From Cohaesibacter sp. (GTDB taxonomy: Bacteria; Pseudomonadota; Alphaproteobacteria; Rhizobiales; Cohaesibacteraceae), in contig JAOXSH010000062.1 in NCBI GenBank assembly GCA_025800145.1, positions 1 through 49,913 of the forward strand: 49,913 nucleotides of DNA. Reading direction: 5' to 3'. The notes under the pieces are model-generated. The model worked only from the letters and a program-made list of their open reading frames with translations, was not told the origin of the DNA and searched no databases. Positions 35,785 through 44,767 of this stretch are shown piece by piece (position 1 is the stretch's first letter; each line of letters begins with the position of its first letter). A program made the position numbers and the translations under genes.

Positions 35785-36630
35785 ATTGCTGCGTATCAAG
35801 GTATATAGCCCGGAGAAGACAATGATGGCACTGCCTGCAAGGGTCCATTCATCTGGTGCTTCTCCAAAAATCCATATGCCGATGATCATGGCAAAGACAA
35901 GACGGGTATAGCGAAAGGGGGCGACCACGCCAATTTCGCCCGTGCGCATGGCTTTGGTCAGCGCATTATAGGCAAAGACGCCAATCACAATTGCAACGAG
36001 GAGATAGAGCGTTTCTGTCAGCGTTGGCATGAGCCATATCTGGCTATAGAGGGTGGCTATGCCCCCGGCTATCACCAGCATCAAAAAGCCCAAAATGCCC
36101 AATTGCAGATTTCCCAAAGAGGCCGGCGCTGCGCGGGTTGCCAAATCCCGACCGGCAAAGCCGATCATGCCCAAAAGCGCGAAAACAGAGACAAGCTGAA
36201 AATCTCCACTCCCGGGCCGCAAGATCATCAGCACACCGCAAAAGCCAATGGCAATCGCGATCCAGCGGCGAAAGCCGACCTGCTCATGAAAGAATAACAC
36301 AGCACCAGCAGCAACGACCAAAGGGGTGGCCTGCAAAATGGCCGATGCGCTGGAAAGAGGCGACAGGGCAATGGCCAAGGCATAGAATAAACGACCGAAA
36401 ATTTCAAAGAAGCTACGGATCAACATCGTCCTGGACATCATCGCTCTGGAAACTGGACTTTGCTTTTGCAGCCCTGCCAAACAGGCAAAGATGAAAGCGC
36501 CGCCAGCCCCGAACAGGATCAGAATTTCTCCAACAGGCAGGCGCACCGCAATGGCCTTGATCAGGGCATCTTCCAGCGTGAAGGCCGCCATTGAGAGCGC
36601 CATATAGGCGGCGCCTTTCCAGTTATCCAT
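35764..36630 (-). CDS. EamA/DMT-family transporter (minus strand)
   Basis: A 288-residue membrane protein with ten predicted helices in two EamA repeats (FTLEDALIKAIAVRLPVGEI; FAYNALTKAMRTGEIGVVAPFRYTRLVFAM). The FRYTRLVFA motif is common in alphaproteobacterial DMT exporters. It is convergent with the biosynthetic operon and its stop codon lies inside that operon's terminator hairpin. Whether it belongs to the island or the backbone is unclear. Substrate is unknown. Confidence 0.87.
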   Translation of the reverse strand: MDNWKGAAYMALSMAAFTLEDALIKAIAVRLPVGEILILFGAGGAFIFACLAGLQKQSPVSRAMMSRTMLIRSFFEIFGRLFYALAIALSPLSSASAILQATPLVVAAGAVLFFHEQVGFRRWIAIAIGFCGVLMILRPGSGDFQLVSVFALLGMIGFAGRDLATRAAPASLGNLQLGILGFLMLVIAGGIATLYSQIWLMPTLTETLYLLVAIVIGVFAYNALTKAMRTGEIGVVAPFRYTRLVFAMIIGIWIFGEAPDEWTLAGSAIIVFSGLYTLIRSNKKPAPQ

Positions 36631-36836
36631 TGCTGTCGGCCCAGACTGCCAAATTATGAAGATGTGATGTCAGGCGAGGGGAGCTTTAGAGGCATCCACT
36701 CGACCAAGGGTAAGCGTGAAAAAGAGTAGCAAGCATCGCCAATATGTCAATTCTTTTGAGCCTGATCATGGACAGCTTTTACAAAGCGTGATCAAGTGGC
36801 CCCACGCACAATCAAGACGCATAAGGACACGCGCTC

Positions 36837-37283
36837 ATGACCTTTGAACATATGCTGTTTGACAGCTCCGGCACTCTGTCTCGCAAGGAGTTCTGGCTGG
36901 CTCATGTGATTTTGTTTCCGATGGAAATGACCTGTGCTGCTTTGTTTCGTGTTCAGGATAATTATCTCTGCACGCTCAATCCCACAACCGCCATGGGCCA
37001 GCTTTATTATGCCAGCCTTGGTTTGTTGACGCTGGTTTTTTGTTTCATGTGGTATTGTGTGGTCATAAAACGGTTGCGCGCCAAAGGACGTGGGCATCTA
37101 AGCTTTTTTGCCTATGCTGTGCCAATCTTGGCGACATTAAGCGTTCTGGCTCCGCATTTTCCTTTTGAGTGCAGTGTTTCTCTTGCCGATCGCGCCCTTT
37201 ATTTGAGCGCCCTTGTGCCATTCTGGCTGATCTATTTCATTGATCTTGGCATTTGGACAAAAAGCAAAGCTCAACCCGCCTGA
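36837..37283 (+). CDS. DUF805-like membrane protein
   Basis: A 148-residue protein with four hydrophobic segments. The N-terminal SSGTLSRKEFWLAH and the central VIKRLRAKGRGHLSF match the pattern of DUF805 inner-membrane proteins (typical motifs RxxRxxFW and KRLHDxGRSG). AAGGA lies upstream of the ATG. Function is unknown. It precedes dapE and, from memory, similar genes accompany dapE in related genomes. Confidence 0.72.
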   Translation: MTFEHMLFDSSGTLSRKEFWLAHVILFPMEMTCAALFRVQDNYLCTLNPTTAMGQLYYASLGLLTLVFCFMWYCVVIKRLRAKGRGHLSFFAYAVPILATLSVLAPHFPFECSVSLADRALYLSALVPFWLIYFIDLGIWTKSKAQPA

Positions 37284-37441
37284 TCGCTATTCTCGCCTCT
37301 GCATTTTTGCGCGGTGATCGCTTGCATGGCTCTTTGCAAGCTTTTATACCCACATGAATGCTTATGCTGCCTATTGTGCTGATAGCCCTTTGTTGATTCT
37401 TCAAAATCACTTTCAGGCCACTCACCTTCAGACCCCGACTC

Positions 37442-37545
37442 AGAGCATTTTGAATAAACATGTAGTTATTGAAAATGCTCTAGTTTTTGCTTTAAGCATA
37501 TTTTTGTCCGAAAACCGCACACACTTTTCGACAAATATGCTCTAG
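37442..37545. repeat. Family B repeat, two-block copy
   Basis: Two palindromic blocks in series: AGAGCATTTT...AAAATGCTCTAG (37442-37483) and a second ending ATGCTCTAG at 37545 with a TCCGAAAA...CTTTTCGA core. It ends 3 bases before the first possible dapE start codon, so the ribosome must bind within or at the edge of the repeat. Confidence 0.8.
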
Positions 37546-37548
37546 ATC

Positions 37549-38736
37549 ATGAAAGCCGCTTCCATGTCACACAGTCTCTGTCCTGTTGAAATCACCCAAA
37601 AGCTCATTCAATGCCCCAGCGTGACACCTTTGGAAGGTGGAGCGCTTGATTATCTGAACAGTCTTCTCGCCCCTTCAGGCTTTGAGGTTTCGCGGCCTGT
37701 TTTTTCTGACACGGACACCCCTGATATTGAGAATTTCTTTGCCAAGATACAGGGGGGGGAAGGCCCGCATCTCAGCTTTGCCGGTCATACCGATGTGGTG
37801 CCAACAGGGGAGGAGAGCCTTTGGACGTTGCCGCCTTTTGCCGGCGAGGTCAGAGATGGCATGATTTATGGGCGTGGCACAGCTGATATGAAAGGCGGGG
37901 TTGCCGCTTTTGCAGCGGCAAGTCTGCGCTATCTTGGTGAACATGGCGCCCCCAAGGGCACCTTGTCTTTTTTGATCACCGGCGATGAAGAAGGCCCGGC
38001 TATCAATGGCACCATCAAATTGCTGAAATGGGCGGCAGAGCGCGGAGAGGCCTTTGATGCCTGTATTGTGGGGGAGCCGACCAATCCAAATGCATTGGGC
38101 GATGCCATCAAGGTTGGCCGTCGTGGCAGCCAAAGTGGCTGGCTGACCATACGGGGCAAACAGGGCCATGTAGCCTATCCGCATCTGGCGCTTAATCCCG
38201 TACCGCTTCTGGCCAAGATTGTGGCGCATATCAATTATAAGGTGATGGATCAAGGCACCGACTTTTTCCAGCCAACCAATCTGGAATTTGTCACTTTTGA
38301 TGTTGGCAATCCTGCGTCCAATGTCATCCCGGAGAGTGCAAAAGCGCGTTTTAATTGCCGCTATAATGATCTTTGGAACAAAGACAAAATCGAGACTTTC
38401 CTGCATGACTGCATCGCGGAATGTGGTTTGCCAGACGGTTTTGAAGTGGTTCTGGATTTGGAGCCGGATCTCAGTCAGGTCTTTTTGACCAAATCAGAGG
38501 ATTTGATTTCTTCTTTCTCTGATGCCGTTACCAAAGTCACCGGCAAGGTGCCAGAGCTCTCGACAGGTGGCGGCACGTCCGATGCCCGTTTCATCAAGGA
38601 TTATTGCCCCGTGATTGAATTTGGCCTTGTCGGACAAACCATGCACCAGATTGACGAGCGGGTAGATGTTGAGGATCTGCACAATTTGGCAGAGATCTAT
38701 TATCAGTTCCTTTTAAGCTATTTTCCGCCCAAGTAA
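37549..38736 (+). CDS. dapE: Succinyl-diaminopimelate desuccinylase
   Basis: A 395-residue M20-family metallohydrolase removing succinate from succinyl-LL-diaminopimelate in lysine and peptidoglycan synthesis. Residues fitting the two-zinc site are His80 and Asp82 (GHTDVVP), Asp113 (GRGTADMKGG) and Glu147-Glu148 (TGDEEGP), with the late His in GQTMHQIDE. The dimerisation domain occupies about 190-300. A second start, MSHSLCP at 37564, is equally possible and aligns better with typical N termini. A Family B repeat abuts the 5' end and a Family A repeat begins directly after the TAA stop. Confidence 0.94.
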   Translation: MKAASMSHSLCPVEITQKLIQCPSVTPLEGGALDYLNSLLAPSGFEVSRPVFSDTDTPDIENFFAKIQGGEGPHLSFAGHTDVVPTGEESLWTLPPFAGEVRDGMIYGRGTADMKGGVAAFAAASLRYLGEHGAPKGTLSFLITGDEEGPAINGTIKLLKWAAERGEAFDACIVGEPTNPNALGDAIKVGRRGSQSGWLTIRGKQGHVAYPHLALNPVPLLAKIVAHINYKVMDQGTDFFQPTNLEFVTFDVGNPASNVIPESAKARFNCRYNDLWNKDKIETFLHDCIAECGLPDGFEVVLDLEPDLSQVFLTKSEDLISSFSDAVTKVTGKVPELSTGGGTSDARFIKDYCPVIEFGLVGQTMHQIDERVDVEDLHNLAEIYYQFLLSYFPPK

Positions 38737-38765
38737 TACCAGCGGCATGAAAGATTGACTCAGGG
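38737..38765. repeat. Family A solo end at the dapE stop codon
   Basis: TACCAGCGGCATGAAAGATT then GACTCAGGG. It starts at the base after the dapE TAA stop, so the stop codon is part of the extended TAATACC junction. One base differs from the consensus (AGCGG for AACGG). Confidence 0.75.
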
Positions 38766-38801
38766 CTTTTTAAATCAGGCTCTAAACAAGACTATGGGAC
38801 A

Positions 38802-39272
38802 ATGAGCATGACAAAAGATCACCCAGCCAGTTTTGGAGGCTTTGTTGCATCGTTGTTGCCTTTGGCTGGGCTGGTTTTTGTTGCTCTTGTCTATTTGCAT
38901 ATCACCCGATCGGATATGCCTTTGATTGGGGTGCTCTTGCTGTCTTTTCTGTCGCTGCTGCCCCTTTCCATTGGCCCCATTTTTTTGATGCTGGTCTGCT
39001 ATGGCCTTGGGCAGAGCGGTCAAATGCTTGCGCTGGCCATTGCTTTTAATCGCTTGCGCCTCAAGCTGGTTTTGCCGGTTTTCCTGTTTATGACTGGCTG
39101 GATGCTCGGCTGGTTGCCTTTTTTGCCGCTTATGGTCACGATCCTCTTGGCAGGTGCCTATTTTCTTGCCTGTCTGTTTTTTACAGCCCGGTTGATACAA
39201 AGATATTTAGAGTTGCCCATGCATTGGCTCTGTCTCAGTGCCTTGGGAGCGCTCTGTCTTGCTATCATTTAA
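38802..39272 (+). CDS. Small hypothetical membrane protein
   Basis: Not recognised. 156 residues with about four or five hydrophobic helices and few charged residues, the longest hydrophilic stretch being the first dozen residues. A second ATG two codons in (38808) is possible; GGGAC lies just upstream. It follows dapE by 65 bases and precedes another small membrane protein, and could be a conserved companion of the dapE-truA region. Confidence 0.65.
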   Translation: MSMTKDHPASFGGFVASLLPLAGLVFVALVYLHITRSDMPLIGVLLLSFLSLLPLSIGPIFLMLVCYGLGQSGQMLALAIAFNRLRLKLVLPVFLFMTGWMLGWLPFLPLMVTILLAGAYFLACLFFTARLIQRYLELPMHWLCLSALGALCLAII

Positions 39273-39372
39273 GGATGAAAAATTTTCTCTTTTGACGATT
39301 TTGCTTTTGCGCTGTCCCTGCCTCTGCATTGTCTATAAGCTGGCGCAAAATTAGCGAGCGGAGCGCTTTGTC

Positions 39373-39984
39373 TTGATCGGTTATATCCTTTTTCATCTGG
39401 AAAGCCTGTGGGCTTTTGTGCGCGGCAATCGCGAGGCGCTGTATGGCATCGATGTCTCACGCCAAGGCCTGATCCGCTCTTTTCTTGCCATGGTGATCGT
39501 CGAGAGCGTTAGCCTTGTTTATGCCTTTGGCTTTGGCACCATTGAAAACAGCCTGATCATGCGTCAGGGTGGCCTTGCTTATCTCCCTTTGCAGCTGTTT
39601 CTGGACTGGGGCACCGTTCCTCTGGCTTTCTTGTTGCTGTCCGGTCCTATGGGATTTCGTGATCGTTTGATCCCGCTCATTGTCAGCTATAACTGGATGA
39701 GTGTGATTGTGTTGCTGTTGATCCTTCTGCCCAGCGCCATGGTGACGGGCGGGGTGATCAGCGGGGAAATGGTGCTGATTGTCATGATCGGCGTCTATGG
39801 TACGGCCTTGTGGCTGACCTATCGTCTGCTGGATTTCATTCTCGATCAGGGCATGAGTGTTGCCTTGGGCTTGACCGTGCTGACCATGATTTTGGGCATT
39901 GCCAGCGCCTCAATCCTCAGCGAAATTGCCCAAGGGCTGCCTCTTATTGACAGTCCCGATATTGGTGGATCGCGCCAATCATAA
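39373..39984 (+). CDS. Hypothetical membrane protein (TTG start)
   Basis: Not recognised. 203 residues; the N-terminal LESLWAFVRGNREALYGIDVSRQGLIRSF is amphipathic and is followed by about five membrane helices. It starts with TTG preceded by GGAG at good spacing. Layout loosely resembles Yip1-like proteins, but I cannot confirm the family. A Family A solo end lies 3 bases after its stop, between it and convergent truA. Confidence 0.66.
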   Translation: MIGYILFHLESLWAFVRGNREALYGIDVSRQGLIRSFLAMVIVESVSLVYAFGFGTIENSLIMRQGGLAYLPLQLFLDWGTVPLAFLLLSGPMGFRDRLIPLIVSYNWMSVIVLLLILLPSAMVTGGVISGEMVLIVMIGVYGTALWLTYRLLDFILDQGMSVALGLTVLTMILGIASASILSEIAQGLPLIDSPDIGGSRQS

Positions 39985-39986
39985 GG

Positions 39987-40002
39987 TTTCATGCCGTTGG
40001 TA
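39987..40002. repeat. Family A solo end
   Basis: TTTCATGCCGTTGGTA followed by TAA, located in the gap between two convergent genes, 3 bases after one stop codon and 20 before the other. Confidence 0.7.
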
Positions 40003-40021
40003 TAAATCAGGCACCAAGAGC

Positions 40022-40819
40022 TTATTGCGCCTTTTTATGCCCTATCCATGGCTCTTCGCTGATGATGAAATTCACATCATCGGGATAATCCACCTGTGTG
40101 AGATAAAGCCCATCTGGCGGTGCAACCGGGCCGCAAGCACGTCGGTCCCGCGCAGATAGAATCTCGCTGATCCATTCGACCGGTTTGCGCGCCGATCCTA
40201 CTTCGGCCAATGAGCCGACGAATGAGCGGATCTGATTATGCAGGAATGAACGGGACATGGCGTCAAGATAGATCCATTCCCTTTCGCGGATGACTTTTAG
40301 AGCTTCCATGGTCCGCCATGGGCTTTTGGCCTGACAGGCGGTGGCGCGAAAGGTTGTGAAATCATGATGGCCAAGCAACAGATTGGCCCCTTGTTGCATG
40401 AGATGCACATCAATGGGATAGCTATATTGCCAAGCGCGGCCCAGCTCAAAGGTGAGGGGCGCACGACGATTGCAGATGCGATAGCGATAATAGCGACGCA
40501 CAGCTAAAAAGCGGCTATCAAAGTCTTGCGTGACCTTGGCGGCGCCAAGAACGGCCACACCGGTTTCTTTTAGAAAATGATTGAGGGCTTCCTTGATTTT
40601 TTGTGAATGCCAGTCGCGCGCCAGATCAAAATGCGCCACCTGCCCGGTTGCATGAACGCCGGAATCGGTGCGCCCTGCGCCAAATAAAGTCACACGCTCA
40701 CGGGTGAATTTGAACAGACTGTCTTCAATCCGCCCCATAACGGTTGGGGCATTGTCCTGACGTTGCCATCCAGAAAAGGGGCGTCCGTCATATTCGATCA
40801 CAAGCTTATAGCGAGGCAT
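40022..40819 (-). CDS. truA: tRNA pseudouridine(38-40) synthase
   Basis: A 265-residue TruA, which isomerises uridines 38-40 in the anticodon arm. The catalytic aspartate lies in GRTDSGVHATGQV, and the N-terminal YKLVIEYDGRPFSGWQRQ and C-terminal SFLHNQIRSFVGSL are diagnostic. Its ATG overlaps the fmt stop by one base (TAATG). It is the last gene of def-fmt-truA, a conserved translation operon. Confidence 0.96.
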   Translation of the reverse strand: MPRYKLVIEYDGRPFSGWQRQDNAPTVMGRIEDSLFKFTRERVTLFGAGRTDSGVHATGQVAHFDLARDWHSQKIKEALNHFLKETGVAVLGAAKVTQDFDSRFLAVRRYYRYRICNRRAPLTFELGRAWQYSYPIDVHLMQQGANLLLGHHDFTTFRATACQAKSPWRTMEALKVIREREWIYLDAMSRSFLHNQIRSFVGSLAEVGSARKPVEWISEILSARDRRACGPVAPPDGLYLTQVDYPDDVNFIISEEPWIGHKKAQ

Positions 40820-41748
40820 TAGACGATTGTCTCTCCCACGCTCAAAGCTGCACCGCGTTGAAAGTCTTGCGCCTTCATGACTCCCTTGCCAGAGCGCTGC
40901 AACTCAAGCAGCCGAATGGCCCCTGTGCCACAGGCGATGGTCATGTCATCGGCGAGCAAACTGCCTGCTTCACCCGTTCCCTGCACCAATTCGCAGCGCA
41001 GGATTTTGACACGCTGCTTTTTGCCTTTGATCTCCATCTCACACCAGGCACCGGGGAAAGGAGACAAGCCACGGATCTGATTGTGAATGTCTGTGGCAGA
41101 GTTTGAAAAATCGATGCGGCTTTCCGCTTTTTCGATTTTTTGCGCATATGTCACGCCCTCTGTTTCCTGTTCTTGATCGGCCAGTGCCCCACGCGAGAGC
41201 GCTGCCAAGGCACGCACCATCAAATCTGCGCCCAGCACCATCATTTGATCATGCAAATCACCCGCGGTCATTGTCTCAGAAATTGCGATGCGCTCAATCA
41301 TGCAAACGGGGCCACTATCCAGACCTTCTTCCATGCGCATCACTTCTACGCCGGTTTCCTGATCCCCTGCCATGATGGCCCGTTGGATGGGGGCAGCCCC
41401 GCGCCAACGCGGCAAGAGCGAGCCATGCAGGTTCAAACAACCATGGTCTGGGGCTTGCAAAATCGGCTTTGGCAAAAGCAGGCCATAGGCTACAACCACC
41501 GCGACATCAGCATTAAGAGCGGCAAATTTCTCCTGCTCTTCGCTGGATTTCAAAGATGTGGGAGTAAAGACCGGTAGGCCCAGCAATTCCGCCTTGGCGT
41601 GAACCGGGCTTTTGCGCTCTTCCATGCCACGACCGGCCGGACGGGGGGGCTGGCTGTAAACGGCGACCACTTCATGCCCCTGCCCAACAATTTCCATCAG
41701 GGTTGGCACTGAAAAGTCCGGTGTCCCCATAAAGATGACGCGCAGCAT
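40819..41748 (-). CDS. fmt: Methionyl-tRNA formyltransferase
   Basis: A 309-residue Fmt transferring a formyl group from 10-formyl-THF to initiator Met-tRNA. The catalytic loop [20 protein letters not shown] contains the conserved Asn, His and the SLLPxWRG signature. The N-terminal [12 protein letters not shown] and the C-terminal tRNA-binding OB-like domain (about 205-300) are present. The gene lies between def and truA. The length is typical. Confidence 0.96.
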   Translation of the reverse strand: MLRVIFMGTPDFSVPTLMEIVGQGHEVVAVYSQPPRPAGRGMEERKSPVHAKAELLGLPVFTPTSLKSSEEQEKFAALNADVAVVVAYGLLLPKPILQAPDHGCLNLHGSLLPRWRGAAPIQRAIMAGDQETGVEVMRMEEGLDSGPVCMIERIAISETMTAGDLHDQMMVLGADLMVRALAALSRGALADQEQETEGVTYAQKIEKAESRIDFSNSATDIHNQIRGLSPFPGAWCEMEIKGKKQRVKILRCELVQGTGEAGSLLADDMTIACGTGAIRLLELQRSGKGVMKAQDFQRGAALSVGETIV

Positions 41749-41794
41749 GGCAAGGGTCCTTAAGCTTGGCCTGATCGGGGCCGTTTATCCGCTG

Positions 41795-42322
41795 TTACAG
41801 AATGGTGTGTTTTTCTTTTTGTCTGGCCAGTTTGGTGAATTTCTTGATCACCCGGTCGCGACGCAATTTTGAAAGATAATCGATGAAGAGCGCACCATTG
41901 AGATGGTCAAATTCATGCTGCACACAGGTTGCCAACAAGCCATCACACTGCAATTGCTGCTCTTTGCCGAACTGGTCCATATACTGGATGTTAATCTCGG
42001 CGGGGCGCTCGACTTCTGCATAGAAATCAGGAATGGACAGACAACCCTCATCATAGACGGACAGCTCGTCAGATTGCCAGACAATTTGCGGATTGATCAT
42101 GCAAATGGGGGCTTTGTCTTCGCCTTCTCTTGCGCAATCGACAGTAAAAATTCGCCGGGTCACACCCACTTGTATACCGGCCAGACCAATGCCCGGGGCG
42201 TGATACATGGTTTCGAACATATTTTCGACGAGGCGGCGCAGATCATCATCTATCCGCTCAACCGGCGCTGACTGCTCTCGCAGGATCGGGTCCGGCAATG
42301 TAACAATTTCCATAAGTGCCAT
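41795..42322 (-). CDS. def: Peptide deformylase
   Basis: A 175-residue metalloenzyme removing the N-formyl group from new proteins. Motif 1 reads GIGLAGIQVG (a Gly for the usual Ala in GLAAxQ), motif 2 DEGCLSIP and motif 3 VQHEFDHLNG, giving the Cys and two His metal ligands and the catalytic Glu. The start MALMEIV is chosen from family length; MEIV (42313) is possible and a frame opening at 42427 would add 35 atypical residues. It heads the def-fmt-truA operon and is divergent from rmuC. Confidence 0.94.
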   Translation of the reverse strand: MALMEIVTLPDPILREQSAPVERIDDDLRRLVENMFETMYHAPGIGLAGIQVGVTRRIFTVDCAREGEDKAPICMINPQIVWQSDELSVYDEGCLSIPDFYAEVERPAEINIQYMDQFGKEQQLQCDGLLATCVQHEFDHLNGALFIDYLSKLRRDRVIKKFTKLARQKEKHTIL

Positions 42323-42477
42323 GCAGGTGAAATAGTGCGAATTTGCAGCCCGGTCAATCGCGAAGTCTGCCTGTATGGGTGATTTGTCATACTTTGCCCG
42401 TGCTTTTGTCTCTTTTGCTCTTTTCAATGTTCTCTTTTTGTTTTTCTATTCGCCGAATCATTCTATAATGGCTTGTT

Positions 42478-43731
42478 ATGGATGAGATTGTTTTGAGCCT
42501 TGGCCAGCAGAGTGTGAGCGGATTTCAGCTCTTGCTGGGGGTCCTTGGCGTGATTGCCCTCTTGCTGGTCTGGTTGCTTTTGACAATCCGGCGCGCCAAC
42601 CGCCAGCGCGCCTTTGAGCTATCTATGAGTGAGGCACAAAACAGGGCCCGGCATGTGCAGGTGGAGGAAATGCAACGCCTGCAAGCGGAAATGACCGGGC
42701 GTATGAAGAATATGGCGGAGATTTTCTCAACCCGTCAGAACGAGCTGGCTCAGACCCTGACCACCCGTATGGATGGCATGGGGCACAGACTTGGCCAATC
42801 CTTGAACAAAAATCTCGGCGTTCAGCAAAAAGCCACACATGACAATTTGCGTGCCTTGCATGAACGCCTTGCCGTGATTGACAAGGCGCAGAACAATCTG
42901 ACCGATCTGTCCAGCCGTGTGGTGGAATTGCAGCATATTCTGGCCAATAAGCAAACACGGGGCGCGTTTGGGCAAGGACGGATGGAGGCTATTGTCAGTG
43001 ATGGTATGCCGTCCAATTCCTATGATTTTCAATATACCCTTTCAAATGGCAAACGGCCGGATTGCGTCATTCATTTGCCCGATAATGAGGCAGTTCTGGT
43101 GATTGACGCCAAATTTCCGCTCGAAGGCTGGACGCAAATTGACAATGCGCAAAATGCGGAAGAAGACAAGGCGGCTCGTGCCCGTTTTCGTCAGGACTTG
43201 AAAAGGCATATCAAGGATATTGCTGATCGCTATTTCATCATTGGCGAGACGCAGGAGACGGCCTTTTTGTTTGTGCCCTCTGAGAGTTTATTCGCGGATT
43301 TGCATGAATATTTTGACGATCTTGTGCAACTGGCCCATCGGGCGCGCATTGTCATTGTGTCACCCTCTTTGTTGATGCTCTCAATTCAGGTGGTACAATC
43401 GATTTTAAAAGATGTCCAAATGCGTGAACAGGCCCATATTATTCAGCATGAAGTCAAGCTTTTGATGGATGATATTGGCCGCCTTGATGAGCGGGTCGAC
43501 AAATTGCAGACCCATTTTCAAAGTAGCATCAAGAGCATCGAGCAAATCCAGATTTCTACTGCCAAAATTGTCAAACGGGGGCGTAAAATTGAGGAGGTGG
43601 ATGTCCAGGATTATGAGACTGAGGCTCTACAGACTAGCGAGACAGCCCTTTCCAAACGGGGGCGGAGCCTCTCTTCAAATTCCGCGCATCCTCACCTGCC
43701 ATTAATGCCGGGCGATGAATATCTTCGATAG
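42478..43731 (+). CDS. rmuC: RmuC-family DNA recombination protein
   Basis: A 417-residue protein with an N-terminal membrane anchor (about 18-38), a coiled coil rich in Glu/Gln/Arg (about 40-140) and the RmuC nuclease-like domain. Recognisable segments are NKQTRGAFGQGRMEAI, YDFQYTLSNGKRPDCVIHLP, VLVIDAKFPLEGW and ESLFADLHEY. RmuC limits recombination at inverted repeats; the endonuclease activity is inferred from its PD-(D/E)XK-like core (IDAKFP). Divergent from def. Confidence 0.93.
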   Translation: MDEIVLSLGQQSVSGFQLLLGVLGVIALLLVWLLLTIRRANRQRAFELSMSEAQNRARHVQVEEMQRLQAEMTGRMKNMAEIFSTRQNELAQTLTTRMDGMGHRLGQSLNKNLGVQQKATHDNLRALHERLAVIDKAQNNLTDLSSRVVELQHILANKQTRGAFGQGRMEAIVSDGMPSNSYDFQYTLSNGKRPDCVIHLPDNEAVLVIDAKFPLEGWTQIDNAQNAEEDKAARARFRQDLKRHIKDIADRYFIIGETQETAFLFVPSESLFADLHEYFDDLVQLAHRARIVIVSPSLLMLSIQVVQSILKDVQMREQAHIIQHEVKLLMDDIGRLDERVDKLQTHFQSSIKSIEQIQISTAKIVKRGRKIEEVDVQDYETEALQTSETALSKRGRSLSSNSAHPHLPLMPGDEYLR

Positions 43732-43755
43732 AGCTGTTGTTGTGCGCATTTGGTT

Positions 43756-43800
43756 TAGTGCTTATTTTCAAGCATCCTTTATCCGAAAACCGCACACACT
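43756..43800. repeat. Family B repeat, degenerate
   Basis: AGTGCTTATTTTCAAGCATC followed by TTTATCCGAAAACCGCACAC. The core matches other copies but the right-hand arm and the closing CTCTAG are lost. Confidence 0.55.
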
Positions 43801-43874
43801 CTGCTTTGCGCCTTGCTGCCAACCAACCCAAGGTGATGGCAAGGCGAGCGCGTCGCCATTTATGAAGCTATGCC

Positions 43875-44546
43875 CTAATCAACCCGTGACAGAGTGATCA
43901 GATCCCGTCCCTTTTCATCCTGAAATGAGACTTTATTGGCCGCCTTTTGGTCAAGCTGGCTGACGCGATCGAGAATGTCCAGAATATGCTCTTCCAGTTG
44001 CTTTTGTGATGCATTGCATTGATTGTCTTCGCTCAAGACCATCCCTAAAGACAGCCGCCCCTCATCCCAGCGCAATGTACCAAGATTTTGCGTGCAGCCA
44101 GCGGTCATAGTGAACTGCCCATCTTGGCGCAGGGTCAGCACTGCCGGATTGGGCAAGAGCTGGCTCATTTTGCGTAAAACATTCTTTGGCGTTCTGACAT
44201 GGCGCACGGTCCAGCGCCCCACCAGATTGTTCGGCACGGCAACAGGTGGTTTCACCCTGTTTAGCGGAAATGGCGGTATGGCAGCCGTTTCGCCATCTAA
44301 GGCTTCTGTCTGAGAGTTTACCCCAGATTTGGCTTGAGGCTTTGTTTGATAGCGCCTCAAATCGTCGGCATCATGGCCCATAAAAATGGCCGATGTCGTC
44401 TCATAATCAATATTTTCGTCCTGATATCTGACTTGCGCATAGGCAGATGATATCAAACCTAAAGATATATTGAGAACCAATAGACCGGCCAATGAATATG
44501 GCCAGCGCACCACGCGAATAATCCCCATCACAATGTCATGCCCCAC
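43875..44546 (-). CDS. META-domain (HslJ-like) exported protein
   Basis: A 223-residue protein with an N-terminal hydrophobic signal or anchor (about 17-37, ending AYAQ). The C-terminal 115 residues match the META domain pattern: LVGRWTVRHV, DGQFTMTAGCTQNLGTLRWDEGRLSLG and a helix beginning QKQLEEHIL. META proteins are often periplasmic or outer-membrane and stress-related, with unclear biochemistry. An alternative start at Met7 would shorten the N terminus. It is divergent from the glycosyltransferase gene. Confidence 0.72.
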   Translation of the reverse strand: MGHDIVMGIIRVVRWPYSLAGLLVLNISLGLISSAYAQVRYQDENIDYETTSAIFMGHDADDLRRYQTKPQAKSGVNSQTEALDGETAAIPPFPLNRVKPPVAVPNNLVGRWTVRHVRTPKNVLRKMSQLLPNPAVLTLRQDGQFTMTAGCTQNLGTLRWDEGRLSLGMVLSEDNQCNASQKQLEEHILDILDRVSQLDQKAANKVSFQDEKGRDLITLSRVD

Positions 44547-44767
44547 ACATCACAGTTGTAAACTATAAAATAATCAACTTTTTCAGGTTTTAGACTAGAT
44601 GGCCTTAAAAGTCTACTTAAATCGGGCATGTTTTTATGATTGTACTCTCCAATCAATAGGCCTTGCCCTGCGACAAAATTTCATTTGATTAGATGGTTGT
44701 TAGGGATCTTGGGGTTATAAAGAACCTGACAAACTCCGAAATGTGTATTGAGTGATTGGGGTGTTAG

